From positions 20,717,521 through 20,781,520 of the forward strand of contig JAJKFL010000042.1 of the NCBI GenBank assembly GCA_021186555.1: a DNA stretch of 64,000 nucleotides, read 5' to 3'. The DNA comes from Reticulitermes speratus (taxonomy: Eukaryota > Arthropoda > Insecta > Blattodea > Rhinotermitidae). Position 1 is the stretch's first letter, and the number at the start of each line of letters is the position of its first letter. This document shows, piece by piece, positions 36,131 through 47,170 of the stretch. The notes under the pieces are model-generated. The model had not been told where the DNA came from. It searched no databases and was given only the letters and a program-made list of their open reading frames with translations. Made by a program: the position numbers and the translations under genes.

Positions 36131-36408
36131 AAATTCTACGAAGCCTATCCCAGTGGTCGCACGGTCGAAGGCGTGGGTCTGCTGCCGCTCGCTTGCTGGG
36201 ATTGTGGGTTCGAATCCCTCCGGGGGCATGGATGTCTGTCTCTTGTGAGTGTTGTGTGTTGTCAGGTAGAGGTCTCTGCGTCGAGCTGAACACGCGTCCA
36301 GAGGAGTCCGACTAAGTGTGGTTTGTCTGAGTCTGATCGTGAATCCTCGATAATGAGGAGGCCCTGGCCTCTAGGGGCTGTTGCGCCATGGAAGAAAAAT
36401 TCTACGAA
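36131..36408 (+). mobile_element. tRNA-derived SINE, family A, with perfect target-site duplication
   Basis: A 12-bp direct repeat AAATTCTACGAA at 36131-36142 and 36397-36408 brackets the SINE body 36143-36396. The head has CCCAGTGGTCGCACGGTCGA and a perfect B box GGGTTCGAATCCC. The body has GGCATGGATGTCTGTCTCTT, AGGTCTCTGCGTCGAGCTG and CCAGAGGAGTCC. The end is GCCCTGGCCTCTAGGGGCTG with a short A-rich run. The intact B box and perfect duplication suggest it is the youngest family A copy here. Overlapping frames 36009-36248, 36262-36480 and 36323-36517 are by-products. Confidence 0.94.
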
Positions 36409-36504
36409 TAAGCCAATGAATGCAATGAGTGAACTTCGGTATGCACTGGAAAGTACAAGTTGTGAATGCCTCCTACGCAAAGGGTACAGGGGACACTTTC
36501 CCCG

Positions 36505-36617
36505 GGCGAAGCTGTAGGAGCGTGAAGCTAGTCACTAATCATCATCTACAGCTGAGGTTAAGAATGCGCGTCGCTGTACCAGCTCTTCCGCACACCCCAT
36601 CATGATGTGGTGCTTAA
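36505..36617 (+). mobile_element. SINE/LINE 3' tail fragment
   Basis: GGAGCGTGAAGCTAGTCACT, then CATCTACAGCTGAGGTTAAG, GTCGCTGTACCAGCTCTTCC and CACACCCCATCATGATGTGG follow the same module order as the 3' part of the family B SINEs. No tRNA head precedes it. It ends exactly where the perfect palindrome begins. Confidence 0.6.
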
Positions 36618-36665
36618 TTCAGAACAAGGACAAGTTTATTATAATAAACTTGTCCTTGTTCTGAA
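36618..36665. repeat. Perfect 48-bp palindrome
   Basis: TTCAGAACAAGGACAAGTTT followed by ATTA and then the exact reverse complement, ending AACTTGTCCTTGTTCTGAA. Each arm is 24 bp, with no spacer and no mismatch. In RNA or single-stranded DNA it would form a very strong hairpin. It directly abuts a SINE/LINE tail on its left. Confidence 0.97.
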
Positions 36666-37167
36666 GAATATTTATAATTATTCTTACTATTACCTCGTCT
36701 CAGATACAGATATCTGTCTCTTTGCAATATAATTTACGTTTAAGTTTGATTGCGAAAAAACTACCCATAATTCTGTTTGCTTCGAAATATCAATTTACAC
36801 AAACTTGTTCCCTAAAGAATTATACTCATCACTTAACTTGTTTACGAATAAATAAAAAATAAATATGAGTGCTTGCCATCTAATGGCAAAGTCATAATCC
36901 TCAATTTCTATATCCCTATAGTGTCACATTAGGGAGGAGGGGCAAAAATGTGCCCAAATAGAAACACCACACAGGCTGCATACCCGAAAATGGTTCTAAG
37001 TCATACTAAGTCAGAAGGGCATGACCTCCTATTAAGTGCTTTCGAAAAGAGCTTAGAGCGTGTCACGAAAATGTGTAAAAAGTGTGTTGATAATGACGAA
37101 GACTTTGTGGAAAAACAATCTTAGCTTTGCACAGGATGTACCCATGATATATGCAAATTTCATTATA
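36666..37167. other. No recognised feature
   Basis: AT-rich gap between repeats. The frame 37060-37461 starts here but its C-terminal half is read from the SINE at 37178, so it is not a gene. Confidence 0.5.
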
Positions 37168-37451
37168 AATGTAATTATTTTTTTTTCAATGGCTCATCAG
37201 CCCCTTGGGGGCCTAGGCCGCCTCATTTTTCGAGGCTTCACGATCACACTTTTTAGACACATCACATTCGGTAGGACTCCTCTGGACGAGGGACCAGCTC
37301 GTCGCAGAGACCTCTACCTGAAAACACACAACACTCACAAGAGACAGACATCCATGCCCGCGGTGGGATTCGAACCCACGATCCTAGTAATCGAGCGGCA
37401 GCAGACCCACGCCTTAGACCGCACGGCCACTGGGATCAGCAATTGTAATTA
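37168..37451 (-). mobile_element. tRNA-derived SINE, family A, full length
   Basis: Minus-strand copy with body at 37178-37440. The head (right end) has GCGGTCTAAGGCGTGGGTCT and B box GGGTTCGAATCCC in complement. The tail (left end) reads, on the minus strand, CCTAGGCCCCCAAGGGGCTG, then ATGAGCC and an A-run of nine. AATGTAATTA (37168-37177) and AATTGTAATTA (37441-37451) flank it, a target duplication with one indel. This is the most complete family A copy and defines its length at about 260 bp. Confidence 0.93.
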
Positions 37452-40400
37452 TAGTTTCTGAAAACAAGAATAGGAGGCACTACTTCCGTACCGCCCCTCG
37501 TCTTTACAGTGAAATTTATTGAAGATCAAGCATCAAATATGTAGTGAGATGTTAGCCGACAAATTTTCTAAACTGTCCTTCGTATGTGATTTCGTCACTT
37601 ATTTGACTACGGTTTGTTTTCCAGAACAGTGTTTATAATTATGCGACAATATTAGTTTTACAAGCAAGCCTGAACAGGTGGCCGGTCCTGAGCCTGCAAA
37701 TTAAAATTGTACTTATTAAATTAATTTGAATATGTTAGACCAAGGAAAAAGTACACAAAATGAGTATGTTTATAATCTTTTTAATTTAATGCAGACGTAG
37801 GTAACATACTTTGTATTTAAAAACCACTTGCTTAGTAATGTCTGTTTATGTCTCTTCATTCCGTACTGCTATGTGAATTCATATCGATTAGGTCTTTGTG
37901 CTTCATTTCCAAGAAATCTACTTCATATAACACCACATGTCTCACGAGACATCTACGAGTAAATTGGCAACGCTATATTATTGAAAAGACATAGCTGAAA
38001 CACAAATTATTCATAAACAAAACTCACTAGCAAGCATTTAAATTTCTCAGATGTGTCCAAAATACATGAACTTCCGTAGAACACACAACATATTTTGCAT
38101 ATACTATTGGATCACATAAAACAATAAGACATTTAGTAGACTTCCATTACTGTGCATATTCTGTGACTAATATTTTGTTTTAGAAATATTGTTGTAAGAA
38201 AGCAAAGTGAAAGTTTGTATTCAGCAGCTACCCTCTGAAGACTAAGTAACTAACACATAGGACTATACGAAATGGAACATGTTAAATGCTGCCTGGCGGA
38301 TGCGTTTAAACATATTGTTTAAACTTCAGAGATGAAATAATGTCGAAAGAGGTCAGAAGATTAACGCGAACAAAGGGTAAGTAAAAACTTAAACGGGGGC
38401 CTTGTCAGCTCTTTCAATTTCCTGCAATATTAATCCCATTGATAGACCGATTATGACCACAGGGAACGTGATTCAGAACGTCCGGTAACTTGACTGAGAT
38501 TCGAACTGGGTAATTCCTGAGTAGACTACATGTCTAGAACGTTGCTGCTACAACGAACTGTTAGAATCAATGCCACTTAATAGGCGCAGTAGGGGACTAT
38601 CGTCAGCGTGTAAGAACAAAGGAAACGGCTTACTGTACAAGACTTGAGAAGCATTTTGTGGATTTGAAGAAGAGTCTACGAAAATGGAGGGACGGACAAA
38701 ACAAGAAAGCGATAAATATTTAAAGTCGTTTATTAAAATCTCGGGATGTAGCCTTATATTTCTTTGTAGTCGAGCCGGATCCTCCTCTTAACCACTCCAA
38801 TCTGTAAAAAGTGGAATGGTTATAGGTACAGGTTGTATGCTTTCTCTAACGTATATCATTTCGTTTGATTCCGTCCAATGAAATCCTTAGATCTCCCTGC
38901 TCTGCAGGCCTGAGGCTCACAAACAACATTTTACTTGTCTAATTCAATGAATTTGTACATTCCCAAGTTGACAGAACAGACCTGCGGAATCTCCATTAAT
39001 AACAAAAGGTGCATGGATGACGTCATAGTGTCTGTCTTTCGTCCAGATATGCTGAAAGGCTTACTAGGCTAAATAAACATTAGAAACTGTTTATTGAGCA
39101 CAAAGAAAAATGAGAGAGAATTAAAATTTCATACAGTAAACGCACGTTACATATGCTTGAAATATTACAAACACTTTGCCTCTTTATTAAGTGAACAGAT
39201 ACTTAGGTTCCAGTGCATGAAGAATGCTAGTGAAATCTGTGATTACAGTACGTTATAAAGGAATATTAATTAGTTCCCATACCAGCAGGATTTAGAATGT
39301 TTCTACGCTAATTTTCTGTGCACATATTTAAAGTTATACTTTACACTGAATGAACTTTCTATCGAAAAAGTTATAAAATAAAAATCTACGTCAAAAGGAT
39401 GACCACATGCCGAAATTAACTTAATGATATTTGCATGAATACAAATACAATTCTTTAATAGATATACGATAGTCGATGCTCCTTATTAAATATATGCAGT
39501 GTTCAGTACGGTGTGCGGTCCGCTTCAACGGACTTATTATGACAGTTTACTCGTGTTTACAATTGTCAGTTAAACGACACATCCAAAGAACTAAATTCGG
39601 TAAACATTTCATTTACATCTTAATAACTGTCTTCAATTGCACGTTTGACAGCAAATAAAATAAAGACACGCCACCGCATCACCGAAGCACATCATGTAGC
39701 ATCACACACAGCACTATCCCGTTTACACTCTTCCAAATACACAATTTTGTTTCCTAATTTTTTTTGCATGTTATTGTTTCGTGAGAGGTAGATAGAGCCA
39801 AGAACACTTCGGTTTGAAATGCAAATTAATGTTTAGATGATAAGTTGCTGGTAAAGAGAAATTTCTTTTTATTTCAAGCAATATTATATTTAAGTAACTT
39901 TTTTCTCTTTCACATCTACTCCAGCTTGTATTTCAGAAGATTCTTAAGAGTAATATGAAAATATTTTGATTATCCTGCTTCTAGGCGACTAATATGACCT
40001 GATTTTTCGTCGTAATCCATGTACCGTCATACAAAGTGTTACAGACACTGTTGTCGTCCAAGCACCTCCAGCTAGTACAAAATGACAAATATAGTTAACC
40101 TTGACACGTCAATAACCTTGATACGTGATAATGCCAGGCGAATTATCGACAAGGATCCTATTAGAAAACTGACCTAATATAATTTAACAAACAGAGCGTA
40201 GTAAAACAAATACCACATTTGCAAGGCTATTGAAGGATACTCTATAAAAATTAAGGTATAAGGTGTTGTAAATTTGATAGTCATTACCATTAAAGGAAAA
40301 CCAAAAATTGTAAAGCATGTAAGTTTCTCAATTTACGTTTTTACAAGAAATAGCCTAGTGACGGCTTAAAAATTTAGAGACAGATTGTTTTCATAGTTAA

Positions 40401-40535
40401 AATTAAGAAAATTTGTTTTATCAATGAATAAAGTTATGTCACATTGCTTTGTAATGGATTAAAAACTTGAAAATGAATATCAAGTTATTTTTGAAAGGAA
40501 AGACACTTACATTGTTCTGACACGTAATGGCAATG
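37452..40535. other. No recognised gene
   Basis: AT-rich. Near 38500 the string GAGATTCGAACTGGG recalls a B box in complement but has no supporting head. Frame 39476-39658 is unsupported. Confidence 0.4.
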
Positions 40536-40558
40536 TATTATTATTATTATTATTATTA
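40536..40558. repeat. ATT microsatellite
   Basis: About seven uninterrupted TTA units. Confidence 0.95.
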
Positions 40559-40743
40559 CCAGGGTTGCACACGTTCTGAAAAATTTAGAAGCTGCCCCAA
40601 AATTCTAAGTGCCAGAAGAATGTCGTGAAGCCATTTCCATACGCAAGACCCACAAACAAGAAGCGCCACAGTACAAAATGTTGTCAACTTGGCGACCTAG
40701 CGTCCGTTGTTTGTGCATTCTGATTATTACCAATACCGTTGCC

Positions 40744-40789
40744 GTCACCACCACCACCACCACTACGAAATCTACCACAAATAATACTG

Positions 40790-40842
<53 letters not shown>
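40744..40842. repeat. Compound trinucleotide microsatellite (CAC then TAC)
   Basis: A short CAC run at 40744-40762 is followed after about 28 bp by 17 uninterrupted TAC units at 40791-40842. The array opens three frames at once: poly-threonine (40609-40899), poly-leucine (40739-40921) and poly-serine (40684-40944, minus). That is a sign of repeat, not of a protein. Confidence 0.95.
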
Positions 40843-42529
40843 GCAATCCAATTGCAGTTTATCTGTTGCCTGTTTTCTCGTTCTTATATCTCGTGCTAAA
40901 AATTCCGCGTTTCGGAAATAGGAAAAATTGTTAGAATAATGCACAGTAATTTAATCAGACAATAGACGAGGTCCAGCTGGAGTGTCGTAGTAACAACGGG
41001 AGAAAGACAGACAGAAACAAGGAAATGTTACCTAATGGCTGTTCCAAGAGCAAAGATTACGTAATGTTGGTGGTAGTTGAATGAAATATGACTGCATATC
41101 ATCGGTAGAAATGCACTCGTACGTTAAATAAAGACAACTAACTCCAAACACTGTACACAGAACATGCAAAATTGTAAGCTTTAGAGATACCTAGTAACAG
41201 TTCAGGCCTCCCATCTGCAAGCAAAATGAACCTGACACTTTCTAAAAACATGATCAAGTTAAAATTTATGCATGACAACTGAATATGAAATTTGCAGTTA
41301 CAGCTATATTGACGTACTGTTAAATATACAAGAAGTCTAATTATCTCCATTATAAAATAACTACTTCAGGATAACAATTTATCTTTTCTTCCTCTAAGGG
41401 TAAAAGTAATATGTAAAATAGTCCCGTTTACTTGTGCGGGCAGATTCGAGAACTTTTGTTATGCACATTTCGGGAAAGACATTCGACATGAAGTGCGAAG
41501 TTCTGACAACCCGTGTACGAAACAAGCATTACAGACGAGCAACAGAACAGAACCTTAAAAACTAATAATGCATCTTATGTTATTGGTAAGAAATTTAAAT
41601 TCGAAGGTAAATCGTAAAGAGTAAAGGTAAAAGAAGACATAACGAGAGCAAGGTAATGTTAGAATATTTATGACAAGCAAAGAAGTAAAGAATGATAAGC
41701 TTTTCTCGTTTTCAAAGCAGCCCTTCACGAGGCACTGAAAAAGATCAGATTGAAAACCAACACCGAAAAATGTAATCAAATAAACAGTTTTGCCATTTCA
41801 GGCGAGATACTATAATGGAACTCCTAAAAGGTTTCATAATTTTTTATTACTTTCTTGTATAACTCAAAATCTGCAGTCAGTAAATAACGGCGACCTTTCC
41901 TTATTCCCAGTTGTCTCAAATAGCTTTAACTTCAGGTCCCTCACTAAACTTTTGTGCACATTTTTATTTCTTTCTGCATGCTACATGTCCGTCCACCTCA
42001 TCTCGATTTTTCAGTCTTTAATATAAAATTTAAATATATTATATGCAATATACAATTTAATACAGGAACTCATTCTTGGATTGGTAGAGAAATATTTATC
42101 TTTACTAATTTCATTAGGTGAAATTAAAGCAAATTAAGTTTCAGGGAAATAAATCCATTACACATTGTGAGGCTGGGTATGATACATGGTGTACTGAATG
42201 TTTCAATAGCATGTAGTAGAGATTCAGGGTGCATGTTATGTTCACCGAACGACGCAATATAGACAAGTCAACGTGTAAGAACACACGTAAGTCGAGGCAG
42301 CACAGTCCTCACTGATAAGTTGAAAGTCACTCAAATATAACTTTTCATTAAGGTGTGATACGAAGTTGCACAAATAAAAAGACACGTAACACTGTAAGGG
42401 TAAAGTCATCTCTTTACCAGTCATTAAGGCATACAGGAGGTACATAAATATAGCTCCATTTATTCTTAAACTCGGCTCCTGATTTAGGTGAGTGGTCAAT
42501 TACACGACGCGTCAACCTTTACTACGGAT
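40843..42529. other. No recognised feature
   Basis: Frames at 41138-41350, 41555-41779, 41790-42026 and 42242-42499 are short, mutually unrelated and match no family I know. Confidence 0.4.
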
Positions 42530-42682
42530 AAAGAACCCCCAATATCCATAGTATAGGAGGCTGTGTGAGCCCCAGAGCTTGGCTGGGCGCTTTGGAAAAG
42601 AGAAAAACCTTTTGTCTCTGCCAGGAATCGAACCGCCGGTTGTTCAGCCCCTACCTTCGTCACCATACCTTCTACTCTAACT
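42530..42682 (-). mobile_element. tRNA-derived SINE, family B type, 3'-truncated
   Basis: On the minus strand the head has GGTTCGATTCCTGGCAGAGA (B box plus following bases), preceded by GTAGAAGGTATGGTGACGAA in the A-box position. The body has CTGGGGCTCACACAGCCTCC, matching the 50121-50419 copy (GGGGTCAACTCAGCCTC). The shared 3' tail is missing. Confidence 0.75.
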
Positions 42683-45204
42683 CAAATCCCAGGTAAAATT
42701 ACAGTTTCGTACAATTTTTACTTTTTCAAGCAATATAATGGATATTAGAAAATATATGAATCGAAGGTTAAGAAAAAGTCAAACACAAACAAAACGATAC
42801 TTTAGCAGTTACTTTAACATAAAGTACAAACGACTTAAATTAGCAATGCTATTCGTGTCCGCTACGTTGAATAAGACGCGTTACTATATTATTTATTCAT
42901 ATCATAATAGGATGATAAAATACGTGTATGACGTCACGATCCTAACCTGGGCGGTACCAAGCATTTCCTAATATTACTATGCTCCTAATCTGCGTGAATG
43001 CAATGTATAAACCCGGTACTTTTTTCACAAATATACGAAGTTTTCTAAATTTTAAGAGGGCTTCTATGTTTGAGTCTTCTGCGATGTTACGCCGTGTCTA
43101 GTGGTGAAATTTCGCAGAAGCCTAGGGCCTCAGTGTTTAAAGTCAAGCAGTCCAAGCAGATGAAGGCAGTGAAACATCTGTAACTGTTTACCATTTGAAA
43201 CGACGTAGTATTCCAGAATAACTTCATCTTCATTAACACGACTGTGAGCAATTCAGATATCGCAATTTGGAAGGATTTGCTGGTCTCAGTATTACAGGTG
43301 TCCAGATAGGCAGTCGATAACACTTTGCCGTATTAACGGGAATATTCAGGTTTAGACCTGCTAAAACTTCTATGATTTATGTGCAGTGTTTTTTTAATTG
43401 TAACTGTACAATTTTTGTATATTCAGTAAGAGATAATCTTATTTATAATGTATTTTAATGTACATGTTACTAACTTTTGGACCACTGTGTGTATTTGTTA
43501 TCCTTCCATTCTGAATTAGTGTTTGATTAATTTACTCATTTCCTTATAATTTTTTTTTGTTTTTTAAAGATGAGGTAACATTTTCCAACACTGCAGCTGT
43601 ATTTGTTTAGTGGTTGCTTATCGCTTGGTGTTCCGCGAATTGCGAGATTTTAGAGTCTGCTTCTACTTTACTGTCGGGACGATTAACGATCTTTATCGGC
43701 TGTCGCCTGTTTTCCCATTTAGGGGAATATTGATTAGTTTCTTCCCTATATCATCATCTTAATTTTGTCCAATATGGAAAAACATGGCATTTATTAAAAT
43801 CTAACTTTTCTGCTTTAGTTTTACTATGCTGAAGACATGGAAAGAAATTCAGTACATTCATCGAGCTGTTAGGCTTCCCTCCCCCCTTCCAGCCGTCTAG
43901 CAGTTCTGTTCAAATGAATATTTGAAGTGTAAACTTCACTAGCGACAAGCCTTTTGATTGGCATATGCCATATTTTCTCAAGCACATTATTAACCTTCCC
44001 AGTATTAGGCCTAATTAAACAAATAGGCCTAATTCCTTATATTACAGAATCGTATTTTAAAACATCCTGTAAGTAATATTATAAAGTAATTGCTGTACGA
44101 GGTCATACTTTAAAGGCCTTACTTCTAATTCTATCCATGTTACTCACAAAAGCTTGTTATTGGCAAGTGTGGTAATTCAGCCATTATTTCTTCGTTTCTT
44201 TTATTATTCAAAGCACCATGCCCCTCTCAGTTATGCTAATATTAATCATTCTCATCAGTCTTCCTCACGATGCTCGCTTCGATGTTATAACACAGTATCG
44301 GTTCAGTAAGTGTTTTATAAATTCAAATTCTTCTACATCATAAGATTAATGATGCTTTGATAATGTTGTTCTCTGTAACCAGAATATTAACATAACGTAC
44401 AATTTCCTCATTCATTCTTTTCATCTTTCATTAAGACACAGTGTATCTCAGAAAATTAGGAGTATTAAAATTTGCCGTTAATACAGATATTAAACTTTGG
44501 CTTCTCCACGTTCTAATATTCACTTCAAATAGACCACATTTCTACCATATAAACACATATGTAATTACTTATCTTTACCCAAACACTTCGTGCACAGTGC
44601 TTCATGAATACAATTCATGTCATTTACAAAGGCCGCATTCCATAAAATTTCCTCAAAAACATTCAGTACCCATTCTCATACAGAGTAGAGTATGTAATTG
44701 TTATAATCACAAGTCAATATTCGGAAATTTGCTAAAAGCATTTACACTATCACAATAATAAATTTATCTGAATGAATTACTTTCATTTTTCGTATCAACT
44801 GCCATTAAAAAAAAAGCAAGATGGTAATTTACATAAATCTCAAAACACATGTTTACTTCACCAAAAAAACTTGTAAATTTACTGCAGCCGAGAATAACTG
44901 CTTGTACTTGATATTAGTCAAGAATGGTAACAAAGTTGTTCAAGTAATTCTGTACTGCTATGTCTAATCAACTTGGAATAGTTACGACAACCGGGTCAAT
45001 TTCTGACCAAATCTAATAACAATAGTTGGATAAGTACTTATGCAACGCATTCGTGAGTTGCTATTGTCGACCTGGAAGCCGCCTCCCCCGCTGAGGTTCT
45101 TCATGCCTTTCTTCAGGCCTTCACACAAGTTCTAGGACAATCCCTTAAAGTAGACCAGCACCGCTTGCTCCCACATTAACATTTTTTCTTATTCTTCTCA
45201 AGCA
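42683..45204. other. No recognised gene; 3' flank of a LINE at the right end
   Basis: AT-rich. Frames 42738-42971, 43087-43323 and 44441-44758 have no recognised motifs. The last 140 bp (45065-45204) are GC-richer and probably the 3' untranslated end of the minus-strand LINE that follows. Confidence 0.4.
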
Positions 45205-45620
45205 CTACAGTCCCTTGTGGACCTTGGCTTCCAACACAATCTTCCTACATTTTCGACAGTCTCTGATCACTGTCTGCCTGTTTTTCTTTTCCATTATATT
45301 TAAATCCACTTCAACCTCGTCCCTACATCTCTTACGTGGTCTTCCTTTTTCCTTGTACCTTCCACTGTAGCTGTTTGTTTTGGCATTCGTTGGTTTTGAA
45401 TTCTTTCAATCTGACCATACCCTCTCAGTCGGAGGAATTTTATATGTTTTACAAAATCTGCCCTCTACAATATGCCTTTACCTCCTTGCTTGGTCTTATT
45501 CTCCAGCGTTCTCCTTCTTCTACGAGTCCAGATATTTTTCTTACAATCTTCCGTTCAAATATTTTGTGCGCGTTCATTTCTTCCGTGGTTGTTGTCCAGG
45601 CGTCTGAACCGTAAGTCAGT
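45205..45620 (-). pseudogene. Decayed LINE reverse transcriptase C-terminus (third family)
   Basis: On the minus strand: YGSDAWTTTTEEMNAHKIFE, then RKIVRKISGLVEEGERWRIR. A frameshift follows, leading to HIKFLRLRGYGQIERIQNQR and MPKQTATVEGTRKK. Another gives GRPRKRCRDEVEVDLNIM, RQTVIRDCRKCRKIVLEAKV, HKGL and a stop at 45205-45207. This is the region after the RT domain, with the GRPRKR basic block typical of LINE C-termini. It has at least two frameshifts. Three overlapping plus-strand frames (45336-45675) are shadows. The RT catalytic domain is absent, fitting 5' truncation. Confidence 0.87.
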
Positions 45621-46253
45621 AAGGGTCGTATTAGATTACTTAATATTTGTCAATCACAATAACCCATCCATTTGACGTCATATAACCTATATAATAAAGA
45701 GAGTGTTATTACAGAAAACAAAAACGAACAGAAAACTCCAAAATTTAGCACATGCCAATAGCAAATCCCGTCATTTGACACGATGCCGAGCGAGTTCTAT
45801 TTATCCCGTGTTCCTATAAACCAGCTTAATATTACCCTCACATCTTCTTGGCCTTCCAAGTCGAATTCATTAAAGATTTTGCAGCAAAATTAATTGTACA
45901 CCTATTCGTTGCGTCCACTGTCCTGGACAGACGGCCAGACCATCTTAGTCACTTGATTTCACCCTCTTAACAGAAAGGATATAATGGTTGATGTACAACC
46001 ACTCATTTTACAGTAAGTAATATCCTACGTTCTTAGACACAGTTTCTTTCTGAGCATTTTGGGAGCATTTTTATTTCGTGTTCTTTCCTCACAGCAAGTG
46101 ACCACTCAGAAGTCTGACTCAACAAGTAGTGAAACTCATTCTTTGTCTCTGCCCGTATTCATGTTTTCTATAGAGAAGTAGTGATAAAAATAGTTTTCAA
46201 ACTGAAAAATTATAAGCAATTGTTTAATTCTCTTGTTGAACATCTCATAACAT
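45621..46253. other. No recognised feature
   Basis: Gap between two oppositely oriented LINE remnants. Nothing was identified. Confidence 0.45.
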
Positions 46254-46704
46254 GCTTTATATGGGTGTGAAGCTTGGTCCCTCGCCTTGAGGAAAGAATA
46301 TAGGCTGAAGGTGCTCGAGCACGAGGAAGATATTTGAGTTTAAGAGGGTGGGTAAGAGGAGACTGGAAGCAATAGCACAACAAAGAGATCCATGATTTGA
46401 ACTCCTCGCCAAATGTCATTTTCCTTAGCAAATCAAGAAGAAAGATATGAGCGGAGCATGTGACATGTATGGGTGAGAGGAGAGGTGCATGCAGTGATTT
46501 GGTGGGGAAACATTAGGGAAAGAGACATTTGGAAAATCTGGGCCTAGATGAGAGGAATATATTCAACTGGATCGTCAATATCTAGGATGGGAGGGTGTGG
46601 ACTGGATTCATCTGGCTGAGGGATGTGACAAGTGGCGCGCAGTGCCGAACACGGTGATGAACCTTCGGGCTCCTGAGAGTGCTAGGAATTTCTTGACCAA
46701 CTGA
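46254..46704 (+). pseudogene. Decayed LINE reverse transcriptase C-terminus (fourth family)
   Basis: The plus strand reads ALYGCEAWSLALRKEYRLKV then LEHE. After a stop and shifts come KIFEFKR, a degraded middle with KKKDM and GACDMYG, and finally GWEGVDWIHLAEGCDKWRAV, PNTVMNLRAPESARNFLTN and a stop at 46702-46704. The order YGCE(T)W, GHV-type region, D-W-I-x-L-A-x-x-x-D-K-W-R-A and MNLR is that of a common insect LINE. The minus-strand frame 46608-46799 (LVKKFLALSGARRFITVFG) is the antisense of this C-terminus. It resembles a 'protein' I have seen recur in insect gene sets, and is an artefact. Confidence 0.85.
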
Positions 46705-46939
46705 GGAACTACTTGTTTCTTAAGAAGGACTCTGATCCATAAACCTCTCTTATAATTATTAGTGTTTCTATAGACAGTAAAATTTCGATATATTCTCAAA
46801 CGATATCATAAACGTCGTTATATTTTTACAATTTTAATAATTTTTACTAGTCGAATGACGTCACTTCCATGCATGTGTTTTGAGTTTGTGCGTCTTTATG
46901 TAGAGGTGATAAAATTTAGGTAGACCTTATAAGCTTCTG

Positions 46940-47170
46940 CCGCGGTGTAGTTGAGGCCTTCGCTCTCCCGTGATATTACGCAGTGCATATTGGTAGTTAC
47001 CGACGTTTCTGGGCAGCCTGTTAGTCCCAGCTTCCAGAGAAAAACAGTTCAAGAAGAATGGAATGCTTCATTACACGATTCTTGAAAATGGGTCTTGAAA
47101 ATATTCTGTCCCGAAACATAGGTTACCAACTACATACACTGTGTAACATCCCAGAAGACCGAAGGCCTCA
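46940..47170. repeat. Head-to-head pair of hammerhead-containing repeats
   Basis: The minus-strand copy (46940-47040) has, in complement, GGAAGCTGGGAC, CAGAAACGTCGGTAACTACC and GTAATATCACGGGAG. The plus-strand copy (47075-47165) has CTTGAAAATGGGTC, GTCCCGAAACATAGGTTACC and GTGTAACATCCCAGAAGACC. The two are inverted and separated by about 40 bp. Both match the copy at 49350-49462. Each has a GAAAC motif and a GGGAC or GTCCC stem. It may be another fold-back arrangement like that at 1122-1445, but with more divergence. Confidence 0.6.

Noticed and set aside
36180..36215. Perfect tRNA-type B box (GGGTTCGAATCCC)
   Set aside because: It is part of a SINE head. Flanking sequence cannot fold into a full tRNA acceptor stem and the element has SINE body and target duplications.
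37060..37461. 133-codon plus-strand open frame, the longest in the window
   Set aside because: Its C-terminal half is the antisense of the SINE at 37178-37440 and the N-terminal half has no motif.
40609..40944. Poly-threonine, poly-leucine and poly-serine frames
   Set aside because: All three come from one TAC microsatellite read in different registers.
46608..46799. Minus-strand peptide LVKKFLALSGARRFITVFG
   Set aside because: It is the antisense of the LINE C-terminus at 46254-46704, which has the expected sense motifs.
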